Positions 30,181 through 39,753 of a stretch of DNA of 64,000 nt are shown piece by piece. A program made the translations under genes and the position numbers. The notes beneath the pieces were generated by a model. That model was not told where the DNA came from. It saw only the letters and a program-made list of their open reading frames with translations, and ran no database searches. Every line of letters begins with the position of its first letter. Within the stretch, counting starts at the first letter, position 1. Origin of the DNA: CAVZLD01 sp963776055 (GTDB lineage Bacteria > Planctomycetota > Planctomycetia > Pirellulales > Pirellulaceae); contig CAVZLD010000016.1 of the NCBI GenBank assembly GCA_963776055.1, positions 407,891-471,890 on the forward strand, given 5' to 3'.

Positions 30181-31263
30181 TCACTGAATCGTCCACAGCG
30201 AAGGCAACGTCGACGCCTCGACATTGAACCACTGATACAGCGCCGGGATCTGGACAAACATCAGCCCAACAAAGGCGATTAGACAGACGACCAAATAGCT
30301 CATCAGGCCTTTTTCGCGATAGAGGCGCTCCGGCGCCTGGGCCGGGCTGTCGTTTTTCATCGCTGTCCACAGGTAGTAACTGAAGAACCCGGCGAACAGC
30401 GGAACGCACAGAATCTGCTCGAGCTTGTACCGAATGATGAACACTCCCCACATCAACGCCGATGAAGTGGCGTAGAAAAACATGCTCACCAGCAGAGTGT
30501 TTTCGGTGTAGTAACGAAACGAGCTGCGATATGCGGCCGCACGTTCTGGATCACCAATCTCCCGATACTCCGCGTACCGCTTGGCTGCCATGAAGAACGC
30601 CCCCACCATCCAGTAAGCGATCATCACCGACACCGGCGGAATCTTCGTGGCGACAACAACAAACCAGCCTAACATCAGACGCAATGGATTGTTGATCGAT
30701 TCGGAAATCACATCCAGATAGGGTAGCTCCTTCGTTCGAACCGGCGAGATGTTGTACACCAGCCCCATCATCAACAGGACGGCACTGGTGCTGAAGAAAG
30801 GAGCGTTTACCTGATAGGCCATCAGCAATCCAACGCAACCGAGCACTAGCCACTCGATGTACGCAATTGGCAGCTTTACTTGACCCGATGGAATGGGACG
30901 ATGTTGCTTGGTGGGATGGCTGCGGTCCGTGGGGGCGTCCAGGATTTCGTTGATGACATAGTTACTCGACGCCACCAGGCACGTGGAGGCAAACGCCCAG
31001 AGTAGCAAACCGAGATCGAACTGCTTCAGTAAGGTTGGGTAATAGAGATAGGCCAGCAGCATGCCGAACAGCATGAAGACATTCTTGAACCAATGGTCCG
31101 GTCGCGCAATCGAAACGTAGGGGATGAGGCCAGTCCGATGCGCGGAACGATGCGAGGTTTCGGCGTGGTAGGCGTTTGGCGGCTCTGCGTCGGAATATGA
31201 TGCGGCGGTTTGCGCGTCGAGCAGAGTGTTTTTGCTAGGCCCAGCTTGGTCGATTTGCGTCAT
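30181..31263 (-). CDS. UbiA-family prenyltransferase, decaprenyl-phosphate phosphoribosyltransferase-like
   Basis: Polytopic membrane enzyme of 360 residues. After an N-terminal polar region (1-45) come PDHWFKNVFMLFGMLLAYLY, then the catalytic box NYVINEILDAPTDRSHPTKQ and HRPIPSG (about residues 100-125), which matches the N-D-rich first motif of UbiA proteins and the RDxxHPxKxxRPI pattern of phosphoribosyltransferases acting on polyprenyl phosphate. The second motif lies near LPYLDVISESINNPLR; eight to nine membrane segments are visible. The nearby HAD protein resembles the HAD domain commonly fused to such enzymes. The likely role is making a lipid-linked sugar for polysaccharide assembly. 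Confidence 0.8.
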   Translation of the reverse strand: MTQIDQAGPSKNTLLDAQTAASYSDAEPPNAYHAETSHRSAHRTGLIPYVSIARPDHWFKNVFMLFGMLLAYLYYPTLLKQFDLGLLLWAFASTCLVASSNYVINEILDAPTDRSHPTKQHRPIPSGQVKLPIAYIEWLVLGCVGLLMAYQVNAPFFSTSAVLLMMGLVYNISPVRTKELPYLDVISESINNPLRLMLGWFVVVATKIPPVSVMIAYWMVGAFFMAAKRYAEYREIGDPERAAAYRSSFRYYTENTLLVSMFFYATSSALMWGVFIIRYKLEQILCVPLFAGFFSYYLWTAMKNDSPAQAPERLYREKGLMSYLVVCLIAFVGLMFVQIPALYQWFNVEASTLPSLWTIQ

Positions 31264-31996
31264 GTCTCAGTGATTCGGCTTGCTGCCTTCAATACTCGCG
31301 TAACGCGTCGCCGATTGCACCAAATGCACGGCTTGAGAGTCTCCTCGTTGAAACCTAGCACGCACCGCTGGCGCTTGCCGGCAGTCTGAGGCCCGATGGA
31401 GATTCTTGTCCGAGTCCAGTAGATGACGTCTTGATGTCTGCGCACATTGGAGTGAAAAGGCAGCCCTTGATTTGGTCCAGGAAACTGTTGTTCTCGACAG
31501 ACTCCGATCAACGGAAAGGACTGCCCGATGCCCAGTGTGGCAGGACGCGAGGTGAAGCTGGGTACGACGCGGCTCAAAGAACCACGCGACTACACAACAG
31601 CAGGTTGCGTCGCGTGAAGGCCGCGAGAAAGACAAGATCGCTGGCGGGCGAAATCCCTGTTCGAGAGCAGGGCGAAGATGGGGCGACTTCTCGTTCGACT
31701 GTCTGACTTGGAGCTAGACGGAAGCTCTTATGGCCGAACGGGTTGAAGCGAACCACAGAGAACACGGAGGGCACAGAGCACGAGAGCATTCGAAGTAGAA
31801 GGAGCTGATCTTCATGCCCTTCCTATCTTCCCCTTGTTTTGTCTCGGTGCCCTTCGTGTCCTCTGTGGTTGCGTCCACTGCCCGGGAAAGTCCGGGCGCA
31901 TGATAAGATCGCTGCGAGTGCCCAGTGCGCTCCGACCGCTTTCGTGTCGGCGAGAACGGCAACCAGTTGCGCCGCGAACTTCTTATGTCATTGCAT
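31264..31996. other. Intergenic spacer with one ACCACAGAG inverted repeat, no gene seen
   Basis: No convincing coding sequence on either strand. The inverted repeat 31752-31778/31843-31869 belongs to the family at 30008-30146. The sequence around 31650-31680 (AATCCCTGTTCGAGAGCAGG) resembles a tRNA T-arm but no full cloverleaf could be built. Confidence 0.5.
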
Positions 31997-32593
31997 CTAC
32001 TCTGCGGCACCATCGGCTGCGGGCGAAGCGGCAACCTGATCGGAATCGGCAATAACCTGCCATGAAGTATTCGTGTGTCGTAGCCGGCGCAGAAGAGTAC
32101 GGCTTGGGGCCACAACGTACGCCTGAGCCGACTCCGTCCAAATGGGAATATCGGCCAAAGAGTCACCCACATAGGCAAATGAGTCGAGTCCTTTCTTTCG
32201 GCAATAAGCCTGGATCGCGATGAGCTTCGCCTCGCCTTTCAGGTTGTGTCTGTCCATCACTTGCCAGTACATCGTCAAATAGTCTCAGGTGATTGGCGAT
32301 CGGCCTGGCCCACAGGAGGTCGTTCGCCGTAGCCAGCACGATCTGGCAACCGTGGCCCTTCTGCTGGCGGATCAGATCCACGACTTCTTGTCGGTAAGGC
32401 AGCTTGGAGGCATCCAGTTGGATGCGCTCGGCCAACGCTCGTTTCAAAGCTGCCCGACCACGGAGGAGCCAGAAGGGCATCTTTGGAACCAGCCACGGCT
32501 TCCTCCTGATCGCCAACCATGCCGCCTCTCGTAGGACATCCGTGGCGACCAAGGTGTCATCAAGGTCGACGAACAGGATCTCGTGTATTTTCT
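31997..32593 (-). pseudogene. HAD-superfamily phosphatase, partner of the prenyltransferase, frameshifted
   Basis: Cytoplasmic HAD hydrolase of about 195 codons. Motif I is LFVDLDDTLVATD near 32570, motif II IVLATANDLLWA, and motif IV AYVGDSLADIPIW in a second frame; the break is near 32270. The central WLLRGRAALKRALAERIQLD is the stretch found in HAD domains that are fused to UbiA-type prenyltransferases in other bacteria. No standard start codon is visible in the frame before ILFVDLDDT (the upstream stop is near 32641), so a further indel at the 5' end is likely. It probably dephosphorylates the phosphoribosyl-lipid product. Confidence 0.7.
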
Positions 32594-32663
32594 CGGTGGC
32601 GGGTTGGGCGATTTCTATTCCCCTTGTAGTTCCTGGAAGATGTCACGCGCGTTCATCGCGGCT

Positions 32664-32852
32664 CTGCATCGCGCTTGGCGCAGGTCTCCGACCTCGCCGG
32701 CGCGGCCGACCGAAGGTCTCCCCGGTCTTCCCAGACTTCGGCCCCGGCGAGTGCGGGGTCAGAAGACCCTCGCACCGGTTTTCCCTCGACTTCCGGCCCT
32801 GTTGTGTGCGGGGTCAGAGACCCTCGCACAGCAGAATCAGAGACCCTCGCAC
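32664..32852. repeat. REP-like nested palindrome, locus 2
   Basis: Variant of the large palindrome family: GGCGCAGGTCTCCGACCTCG, GACCGAAGGTCTCCCCGG, then GGGGTCAGAAGACCCTCGCA and two more GTCAGAGACCCTCGCACAGC units. It lies between the HAD gene and the hydrolase gene. Confidence 0.75.
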
Positions 32853-32913
32853 AGCGAGTGTTCAGCAGCCATTGTGCCAGTCTCACTGCGTTGCGGAGGT
32901 GACTGTCCCGCGA

Positions 32914-33939
32914 CTAAAGATACGCATCGAACCACTCGTAGATTCGTTGTTCTGCGCCGGCAGGCACCGTATGTCCTTGTCGATGGTTCAGCAGGCCCAG
33001 ACGTGGTGGCCCTGGGTAGAGTTGGTATACAGTCAATGCGGCGGCCACAAACGGCCAACTATGGTCGCCGTCCGCGGCGTTTCCGCCGACGAGCAGGAAT
33101 GCCCGCGGGGCGATCAATCCCAGCAACTCGTGGTGCTCCCGTTCCGAATGGGAACTCGCGGTGCGCCGGCCCAGGTACCACGGAGCAGCCCAGTTCGAAA
33201 ACGTTCGTCCGACCCCACCCTCACTGCTTACGGCTGCCCGCACGCGATCGTCCAGCGCCGTGAGGTAGAGCACTTGCTTCGCACCCAGCGAGTGCCCCAC
33301 TGCACCAATTCGCTGGGCATCCACTTCCGGCATGCCGGCCAGTACGTCCAGGGACCTCTGAGCGTCGTGAAGCAGCTTGGCCATGCCCCGAATGTTGCCG
33401 TGACGTTTTCGCAGTCTTCTTACCTGTTGGTATGCATGCAGCAGGAAGATGTGCCGACGGCCATCGCGCCATAGAAAACACCGCGGGCATAAGACCACAT
33501 GACCTCGCTCGGCCAGCCGCAACCCGAACGCCTTCTCGGGAGCGCCCTCCACTCCGGCCGGCTGCCGGATCGTCTGGGGCACGGTCGAGTGGAACACCAT
33601 GACGCCAGGGGCTGGCCCACGCAACTGCCTGGGCCGCAAGAGATACGCCTCAACCTGCATCCCCGGTTCCGTCTCGTAACGAATGAGCAACCGCTCAACG
33701 TTCGGCAGCTCTTCCCTTTCGAGCACATCGTATTCGGGGCACGCATCGTCAGACGGGGCGATCCGTCCCAAGAACTCGCGCCATTGCTCTCGCAGACGTT
33801 GCCGTTCCGGTTCCCATTCCTCCGCGGTCTGAATGGTCCGGCCGTTCTTGCCCGCCAGCAGTGACGCCAACTGCGGTGCCCGAGATGAGAGGTTCGCCGG
33901 CGCCTGCTGAACCTCCCTTAGCCAGTCGACATCCGTCAT
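32914..33939 (-). CDS. Alpha/beta-hydrolase, acetylxylan-esterase-like
   Basis: 341 residues, intact. The nucleophile elbow is GHSLGA (about residue 217, in IGAVGHSLGAKQVLYL), with a later acid in GGNAADGDHSWPF and a His in NHRQGHTVPAG. GVMVFHSTVPQTIRQPAG and GHVVLCPRCFLWRDGRR fit the oxyanion region of acetylxylan esterase/dienelactone-hydrolase-like proteins. No signal peptide is visible. In this context it may remove acyl groups from polysaccharide or act on an unrelated ester. It is flanked on both sides by REP-like palindromes. Confidence 0.75.
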   Translation of the reverse strand: MTDVDWLREVQQAPANLSSRAPQLASLLAGKNGRTIQTAEEWEPERQRLREQWREFLGRIAPSDDACPEYDVLEREELPNVERLLIRYETEPGMQVEAYLLRPRQLRGPAPGVMVFHSTVPQTIRQPAGVEGAPEKAFGLRLAERGHVVLCPRCFLWRDGRRHIFLLHAYQQVRRLRKRHGNIRGMAKLLHDAQRSLDVLAGMPEVDAQRIGAVGHSLGAKQVLYLTALDDRVRAAVSSEGGVGRTFSNWAAPWYLGRRTASSHSEREHHELLGLIAPRAFLLVGGNAADGDHSWPFVAAALTVYQLYPGPPRLGLLNHRQGHTVPAGAEQRIYEWFDAYL

Positions 33940-33988
33940 TTCGCCTCAAGGAATCCCGCGTACAATTGCCGGTCCGATCCACCTCGTG

Positions 33989-34106
33989 AGCCACTCGCTC
34001 GGCGCAGGTCTCCGACCTCGCCGAATCCGCCGACCGAAGGTCTCCCCGATTCTACCGGAAATCCGATCCCGACGAGTGCGGGGTCGGAGACCCTCGCACA
34101 GCGGAT
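33989..34106. repeat. REP-like nested palindrome, locus 3
   Basis: GCTCGGCGCAGGTCTCCGAC, GACCGAAGGTCTCC, CGACGAGTGCGGGGTCGGAG and ACCCTCGCACAGCGG form a self-complementary unit close to the copy at 32664. It lies in the gap between the hydrolase and FemAB-like genes. Confidence 0.8.
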
Positions 34107-34238
34107 ATGTTTGTTCAGCTCCTGCACTGCGGGAAGCGCCTCCCTAAGTTACACGCTGCCGAACGGTGCGATTCGCCCTCTTCCACTGACAACTGTCAAC
34201 TTTCTAGCGATTCTCAGTGACAGAACAGTCGAGATACC

Positions 34239-35324
34239 TCAAGGAATCCCGCGTACAATGGTCGGTCCGATCCACCTCGTCAGCCGCAGCGGCAGCTTCT
34301 GCCACACCGAGATGAAGCGATCGTACTTGGCATTCTCGCGTCGCATGTCGCCTGGAGATCCACTGCGAACGTAGTACTGCCACACCGCCGGCTCCGCAAT
34401 GGCGCCCCATTTCTTCTTGAAAAGCGTATGTATTGCTGTCAACGTACATCGTCCGAAGTCGAAGATGCGCTGCCCTCGATCGACTGTGCGTTGTAACAGT
34501 TGCCAGTACATGAAATCGTTGGCATTCTTTGAACCAAATGCTCGCAATGAGCTGGCACTTGGGACTTCTGTCGAGCCATTGCCATGAGTAAGCAGCGCGA
34601 CAGCGATTGGCTGCTGGCCCGCGCGAATGACGCAAAGCTCGGATTGTCCAGGAAAACACTCGAGTATGGATGAAAACAACTTTTGACTGAAAGCGGGTGT
34701 ACCTAAGTCTCGCATATTGTGGCTGAACACTTCGTAGAACTCCGAAAGTAGTTCTGCGCCACCCCAGTGGACCGTAAATCCCTGTTTTTCTCCCTTTCGG
34801 ACCTTGTTGCGGACTTTGAAGTTGAATTGGTCCCAAAGTTCCGGCACGGTCTGCGGCAGTGAAAGTCGCATGTGGACCTTCGAAGTCAAGGAATATGTCA
34901 GTGCGGGATGAGTGATTGCCGCCTCGTGCCTTAGTTCGAGATACTTCACCCGCAGTTTATCGGCGAGTGCTACCGCCTGATCAATGAGCGCGACTGCAGT
35001 CGTTTCGTTGTCAGCCACAATGCCGGCAGTATTAATGTAGGGAAGACTCACCAGAAACTTGCCGAACAGAAAGCTGTTGACGTACGCGAGAGGCAGCAGA
35101 CCGACAATCCGATCTTGTACCGTTGCTTCGACACAATAGGGCTCGTGTCGCAGTCCGGATGCTAAGACGGTGAGCCATTCTGGTTGACGGTTCAGTGACA
35201 GTGCGTCGTGCTGCTGAATGAAAGCCTTCCAGCGAGGCATGTTCCTGGCTATGTCCGTGCCAAGCCATGTAACGACCTGCAGGTCTGACGGCGTCTGCGC
35301 CGAGTGACGACCCTGGGTGGGCAT
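34239..35324 (-). CDS. FemAB-like GNAT acyltransferase of an exopolysaccharide locus
   Basis: 361 residues with two GNAT-like halves as in FemAB proteins (IVGLLPLAYVNSFLFGKFLVS near residues 75-95; VRNKVRKGEKQGFTVHWGG near 185-205; AVALLTHGNGSTEVPSASS near 260-280; YWQLLQRTVDRGQRIFDFGR). The match is to the FemAB-related proteins found beside exosortase/polysaccharide clusters, thought to transfer an aminoacyl or acyl group. I chose the start MPTQGRHSAQTPSD (35324). It is divergent from capA, whose possible start overlaps, so the two genes share a promoter region. Confidence 0.75.
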   Translation of the reverse strand: MPTQGRHSAQTPSDLQVVTWLGTDIARNMPRWKAFIQQHDALSLNRQPEWLTVLASGLRHEPYCVEATVQDRIVGLLPLAYVNSFLFGKFLVSLPYINTAGIVADNETTAVALIDQAVALADKLRVKYLELRHEAAITHPALTYSLTSKVHMRLSLPQTVPELWDQFNFKVRNKVRKGEKQGFTVHWGGAELLSEFYEVFSHNMRDLGTPAFSQKLFSSILECFPGQSELCVIRAGQQPIAVALLTHGNGSTEVPSASSLRAFGSKNANDFMYWQLLQRTVDRGQRIFDFGRCTLTAIHTLFKKKWGAIAEPAVWQYYVRSGSPGDMRRENAKYDRFISVWQKLPLRLTRWIGPTIVRGIP

Positions 35325-36537
35325 GCTGACTATTTCCCTTCGCCTTGTTGGTGGCAAGCTGTACGATATAGTACTCCAAGGAGTTGATGTCAGTAAGGCA
35401 GCTTTGCGACGCTCGTATATCGGCAGACGATCCGTGAGTACCGATACAACTGTGCCTCCGTTGGTGCGATTCGCCGCTGTGGGAGATCTTCTCCTTGCGC
35501 CTGCCCCTGCGGGCTGCCACTACCCGCGCAACCTGCAACTGATTGCTCCTGCAGTTCGTCGCAAATTCCAGGAATGCGATATTGTATTTGGAAATCTGGA
35601 ATGCACGCTTCCCGGCGACGGTGGGCAGGTACCCACCGAGCCGCGAGTAGTGGCCACTCCTGAACTCATTCGAGCCGTAAAACCAGCCGGGTTCCACCTG
35701 GTGACCATTGCCAACAATCACACGTTTGATTGCCTCGAGAAAGGCTTCGAAAATCTGCGGTCCCTTCTCGGTTCGATCGGCCTGCCGCATTTCGGCGCAG
35801 GACACAACCTGGACGAGGCGATCGCGCCAGTTGTATTGGATACTTGCGGTTTGCGGATCGCGTTTCTGGGAGCCGTGGACGAACGATCAGGTGCCAACCA
35901 GTTCGCCGAAAATCGCCAGGCTGGAGTCGCGTCTCTGGACGTTGATCGTCTCGTTCGACAAATCCAAGAACTGCGTCAGCACGTGGATCACGTGATCGTT
36001 TCACTGCACTGGGGTGAAGAGCGATTTCTGATCCCTTCCCCCGTACAAGTGGACCAGGCCCACGCTCTGGCCGACGCCGGAGCCTCCATGGTTCTCGGTC
36101 ACCATCCGCACGTGCTGCAAGGTCTGGAGGTCTATCGCGGCGTTCCCATTATTTACTCGCTGGGGAATTTCGTCGCCGATGAGGTTCATTTCACCAACGG
36201 AGATGCGGTTCGCTGGGATCGGGTCGGCCAGACGGGCTGCATCCTCCGAGCGGACTTCACGAAAGATCGTGTCGAGAACATCCACCAGGTGCCAACCTAC
36301 GATTCAGGACACCTGGTTGACCTCGACGACACTCAATTCGGACGACAGCGTATCGAAGCCACGAATCAGGCAATTGCGCGAGGTGTCACGACCTCCCGCT
36401 ACCGCCGCGAACACTTCCGGGTCAAAACCATCAAGCCTGCCATGGGCTACCTGCACTGGCGACGGATCAAGGACCTGCGGCCCAGGCATTTGTGGAAGGC
36501 TTTTCGTCAAGTGCTGCACGCCCGGGCGGCGGAGTGA
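35317..36537 (+). CDS. CapA-family capsule biosynthesis metallophosphatase-like protein
   Basis: About 370-406 residues. The CapA fold is read from FAAVGDLLLAP (metal Asp), FGNLECTLPG, IANNHTFDC (NNH motif), HWGEERFLIPSP, GHHPHVLQGLEVYRG and IYSLGNFVADEV. CapA acts in poly-glutamate capsule attachment; homologues occur in many polysaccharide loci. The frame opens at a GTG at 35317, which overlaps the divergent FemAB gene; a GTG at 35434 (VSTDTTVPPLVRFAAVGD) is a likelier start. No signal peptide is seen with that start. Confidence 0.8.
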   Translation: MGMLTISLRLVGGKLYDIVLQGVDVSKAALRRSYIGRRSVSTDTTVPPLVRFAAVGDLLLAPAPAGCHYPRNLQLIAPAVRRKFQECDIVFGNLECTLPGDGGQVPTEPRVVATPELIRAVKPAGFHLVTIANNHTFDCLEKGFENLRSLLGSIGLPHFGAGHNLDEAIAPVVLDTCGLRIAFLGAVDERSGANQFAENRQAGVASLDVDRLVRQIQELRQHVDHVIVSLHWGEERFLIPSPVQVDQAHALADAGASMVLGHHPHVLQGLEVYRGVPIIYSLGNFVADEVHFTNGDAVRWDRVGQTGCILRADFTKDRVENIHQVPTYDSGHLVDLDDTQFGRQRIEATNQAIARGVTTSRYRREHFRVKTIKPAMGYLHWRRIKDLRPRHLWKAFRQVLHARAAE

Positions 36538-36736
36538 GCAGTTGTCAGTCTCTCAGTTCGTGTATCGCTAGGCCAAACGCTTTCTAGAAATCCGTCGAGT
36601 GAATCACTTGGACATGAAGGTGAGAATTTGAGATCAGATCATTAGGCTGGAGCACTGGACATTTTGCATCGGAAATCTAGCGTCGATGCAAAACTATTGC
36701 CTTCTCAACAATTCGGCAGCTTGACGAGGAGGTTAA

Positions 36737-37725
36737 TTGACGCCTTCCGCTGCCGGGCGAACCTGGCACTGCGATGAGAGTAGCTCAGCGCACGTAGTCG
36801 ACTGGCGAAATACGCCAGAGAGCAGCGAAACGGCCGTCACAAATACGCACGATATGATGAAATAGACCAGTATGAATCGAGTAGTGCGGAGGAAAGAGGG
36901 TAGATATGGAGAAGGTAGATCTACAGAAGAGACAACGAGAAAGGAGACTGAGCGGGTAGACGAACCTCGCGGGTAGTTTGGCCTCCTTGAGCCAAAGCAC
37001 GGTGGCGACGCTCACCAAGAGGATCAGCGCGGATTCGCCATCTTGAAATCGAGTAGGAGGTTCAGTACGAGCAGCGACCGCGGGGGCCATCACCGCAACG
37101 ACGCGACTTAGCGTCGCAGGGACGGCTAGGTTGAGCTGCTGAGCGCAGATGCCGAATACGAAGCTCCAAGCCGTGAACCAAAGATCGTGGCTCATCGGGA
37201 TGTATTTGTTCAGGCGCGTATTGCACCAGCAGTGCGACGAGTGTGAACAGGCCGATCGCTACGACGCGATAGCGCAACGAATCTGAGCAACGGATACACT
37301 GCGTAGAAGATCAGCAGCAAGGTAAGGAACCACAGTGCTCCGCCGAACGGGCTGGGGTTCTTCAGGCCGAACAGGGGTCGAGGAAGCCTTTGACTACAAG
37401 CAAGCTGGTAAGCGTTTGCCACGTCCAGATGCCGGATTTCCCTTGGGCCAGAAACAAGACTAACAGGAACAGATTGATTACCAGCAGATCGGGTCCGAGC
37501 CGGGTAAGTTTCTTCCACCAGAAACGACCCAACTGAAAATCATCCTGGTATTTCGCAGAGGTAAAAAACCCCGAGGTAAAAGCCGAAGACGAACAGTCCA
37601 ACGCTGGCGGCAATCCAGTTGCCGGTAGTGGGAGAAAAGTGCGCCGCCACCACGGCGTAGATGGCAACCACTTTGCCGAGCATGAAATTGTAGCTGGTAT
37701 TTCCGAGATAAAGTTCGTGTGTGGC
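36737..37725 (-). pseudogene. Acyltransferase-3 fragment, decayed tandem duplicate
   Basis: Second copy of the acyltransferase at 37905-38890, broken in at least four places. Shared text includes NTSYNFMLGKVVAIYAVVAAHF, SAKYQDDFQLGRFWWKKLTR, IWTWQTLTSLL and LNLAVPATLS. The downstream non-coding flank (about 36630-36760) is also duplicated at 37785-37935. Small insertions and substitutions are frequent compared with copy 1, so this copy looks truly dead. Confidence 0.75.
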
Positions 37726-37904
37726 TGTTAGATGCTTTCTAGATCTGTCCTGTGACTTCCTTGTTGACATAAACGGTGAGATTTTGACCGATCAGATCTA
37801 TAGGTTCGAGCACTGACGACATTTTGCCATCGGAATACATCTCCAGCGTCGATGCATAACTATTGCCCTTCGCAACAATTCGGCAGCCTTGCCGAGCCCG
37901 AGAG

Positions 37905-38890
37905 TTAGCTGACGCCTTCCGCTGCCGGGCGAACATTGCCGCGTGCGAGTCGCCCCCCACGTAGTCGACTGGCAAAATACGCCAAGACCAGCGAAACGGC
38001 CGTCACGCATACGCACGAAACGATGAAATCGACCAGTGCGAATCCCGTAGTCCGGAGGAAGACGTGGCTGTGGAGAAGGTAGATCTCCAGGAGACAACCC
38101 GAAAGGAGACTGAGCGGGTAGACGAACTTCGTGGGTAGTTTGGCCTCCTTGAGCCAGAGCACGGTGACGACGCTTACCAAGAAAATGAGGGCCCGATTCG
38201 CCATCTTGAAATCGAGCAGGACGTTCAGTGCGAGCAGCGCCGTGACGGCCATCACCGCAACGACGCTACTGAGCGTCGCAGGGACGGCTAGGTTAAGCCG
38301 TTGCGTGCAGATGCCGAACACGAAGCTCCAAGCCGTGAACCAAAGATGCGTGGCCCATGGGGATGTAATTGCTTAGCGCGTATTGCACCAGCAGTGCGAC
38401 GAGTGTTAACACGCCGATCGCCACGCGCGATCTGCGCAACGAATCTGAGCAACGGATAGACTGCGTAGAAGATCAGCAGCAAGGTGAGGAACCAAATTCC
38501 CGCACCGAACGGGCTGGGGTTCTTCAGGCCGAACCAGGTCAGGAAGCCTTTGACTCCAAGCAAGCTGGTAAGCGTCTGCCACGTCCAGATGCCTGATTTC
38601 CCTTGGGCCAGAAACAAGACTAACAGGAACAGATTGATTACCAGAAGATCGGGTCCGAGCCGGGTAAGTTTCTTCCACCAGAAACGGCCCAACTGAAAAT
38701 CGTCTTGATATTTGGCAGAGGTGAAAAAACCCGAGGAAAAGCCAAAGACGAACAGTCCAACGCTGGCGGCAATCCAGTCGCCCGGTAGCGGGAGAAAGTG
38801 CGCAGCCGCCACGGCGTAGATGGCAACCACCTTGCCGAGCATGAAATTGTAGCTGGTATTTCCGGTCGCGTTGGATATCATTACTACCAC
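37905..38890 (-). pseudogene. Membrane O-acyltransferase (acyltransferase-3), one frameshift
   Basis: About 330 codons with ten or so hydrophobic segments. N-terminal TSYNFMLGKVVAIYAVAAAHFLP carries the family Hx motif region; FWWKKLTRLGPDLLVINLFL and WFLTLLLIFYAVYPLLRF follow. After a break near 38340 the protein continues as LALNVLLDFKMANRALIFLV and GCLLEIYLLHSHVFL. This is an integral membrane enzyme that O-acylates sugars. It is shorter at the N-terminus than typical members. The tandem duplicate lies directly downstream. Confidence 0.7.
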
Positions 38891-38968
38891 TTATCCATCG
38901 GTCTTCGGCGGCTGTGACCTCCTACAGTAATTGCAGTCCGTTCCGTTGAGCTGCGCGATTGGCCCTCT

Positions 38969-39648
38969 TCAACTGTCAACGGACAACTCATACGCCCACA
39001 GACCCGTTTGGGCGTGGCGATGCCGCGAGAGGCGGAAAGAAATCTTGAATACCTCAGAGTATTGAAAGCCGTCGGTGTTGACGGGGGCAGGTTCGTAGCC
39101 AGCAGAGCCTCGCCGGTGGATGTGAAATCGCAGGTCATCTCCCCGCGCGTCCACCAGCCAGAATTCGGGAATCCCGGCACGCCAATACGCAGGCGGCAGG
39201 CGTTGTGTGTCCTTGGTGATCGAGCTGTCGCTGACGATCTCAACCACAAGTTCCGGTGCTCCTTGCAGTTCAATAAAACGATCCCGTTCTCCCGACGCTT
39301 TCGGGACGAGACGCACTCGTTCCGTTCGAAGCGACTCGTGAAACACCACGACGACATCCGGTTCGACAGAAAGGTCCGCATCAGGACAGGTCACTCGTGC
39401 GCAGTCCGAGAAGATGTTTCCCAGGTCTGCCTGTTCTAACAACGTACTGAGCACGGCGATAGTTTGGTCTTCAGATTTCCGTGAGTAAACAAGTCTTCCG
39501 GTGACAGGTCGACCTCAATACGTCCCGAGATGTAATCCACGCGGACCTTATCGGGGAACTCGGTAGATGCCGCCCACTGCCGAAATTCGGTTAGTGAGCC
39601 GAAGCACGGGATCTCAATCTGTTCCTGAAAACTGATACTTGTTGCCAT
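38969..39648 (-). pseudogene. Uma2-family (DUF820) putative nuclease, one frameshift
   Basis: About 225 codons. From the start MATSISFQEQIEIPC (39648) the frame holds VRVDYISGRIEVDLSPEDLF; after a break near 39450 it continues VLSTLLEQADLGNIF, SVEPDVVVVFHESL and PELVVEIVSDSSITKD, which are the PD-(D/E)xK-like core of Uma2 proteins (E..D..ExV pattern). These PD-(D/E)xK-fold proteins are abundant in planctomycetes and cyanobacteria, with no defined role. It is unrelated in theme to the surrounding polysaccharide genes. Confidence 0.75.
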
Positions 39649-39753
39649 ACTACCATCAAGCGGAGAAGGGATTGTCGCGATTGACTGTCTGCATTGCGAC
39701 GAATTCATTCTACCTTTCCTTGCTCCCCCTCTTCCACGGCCAACTGACAATTT

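Noticed and set aside
31640..31690. tRNA-like T-arm (TTCGAGAGC flanked by CCCTG/CAGGG)
   Set aside because: No acceptor, D or anticodon stem could be paired around it.
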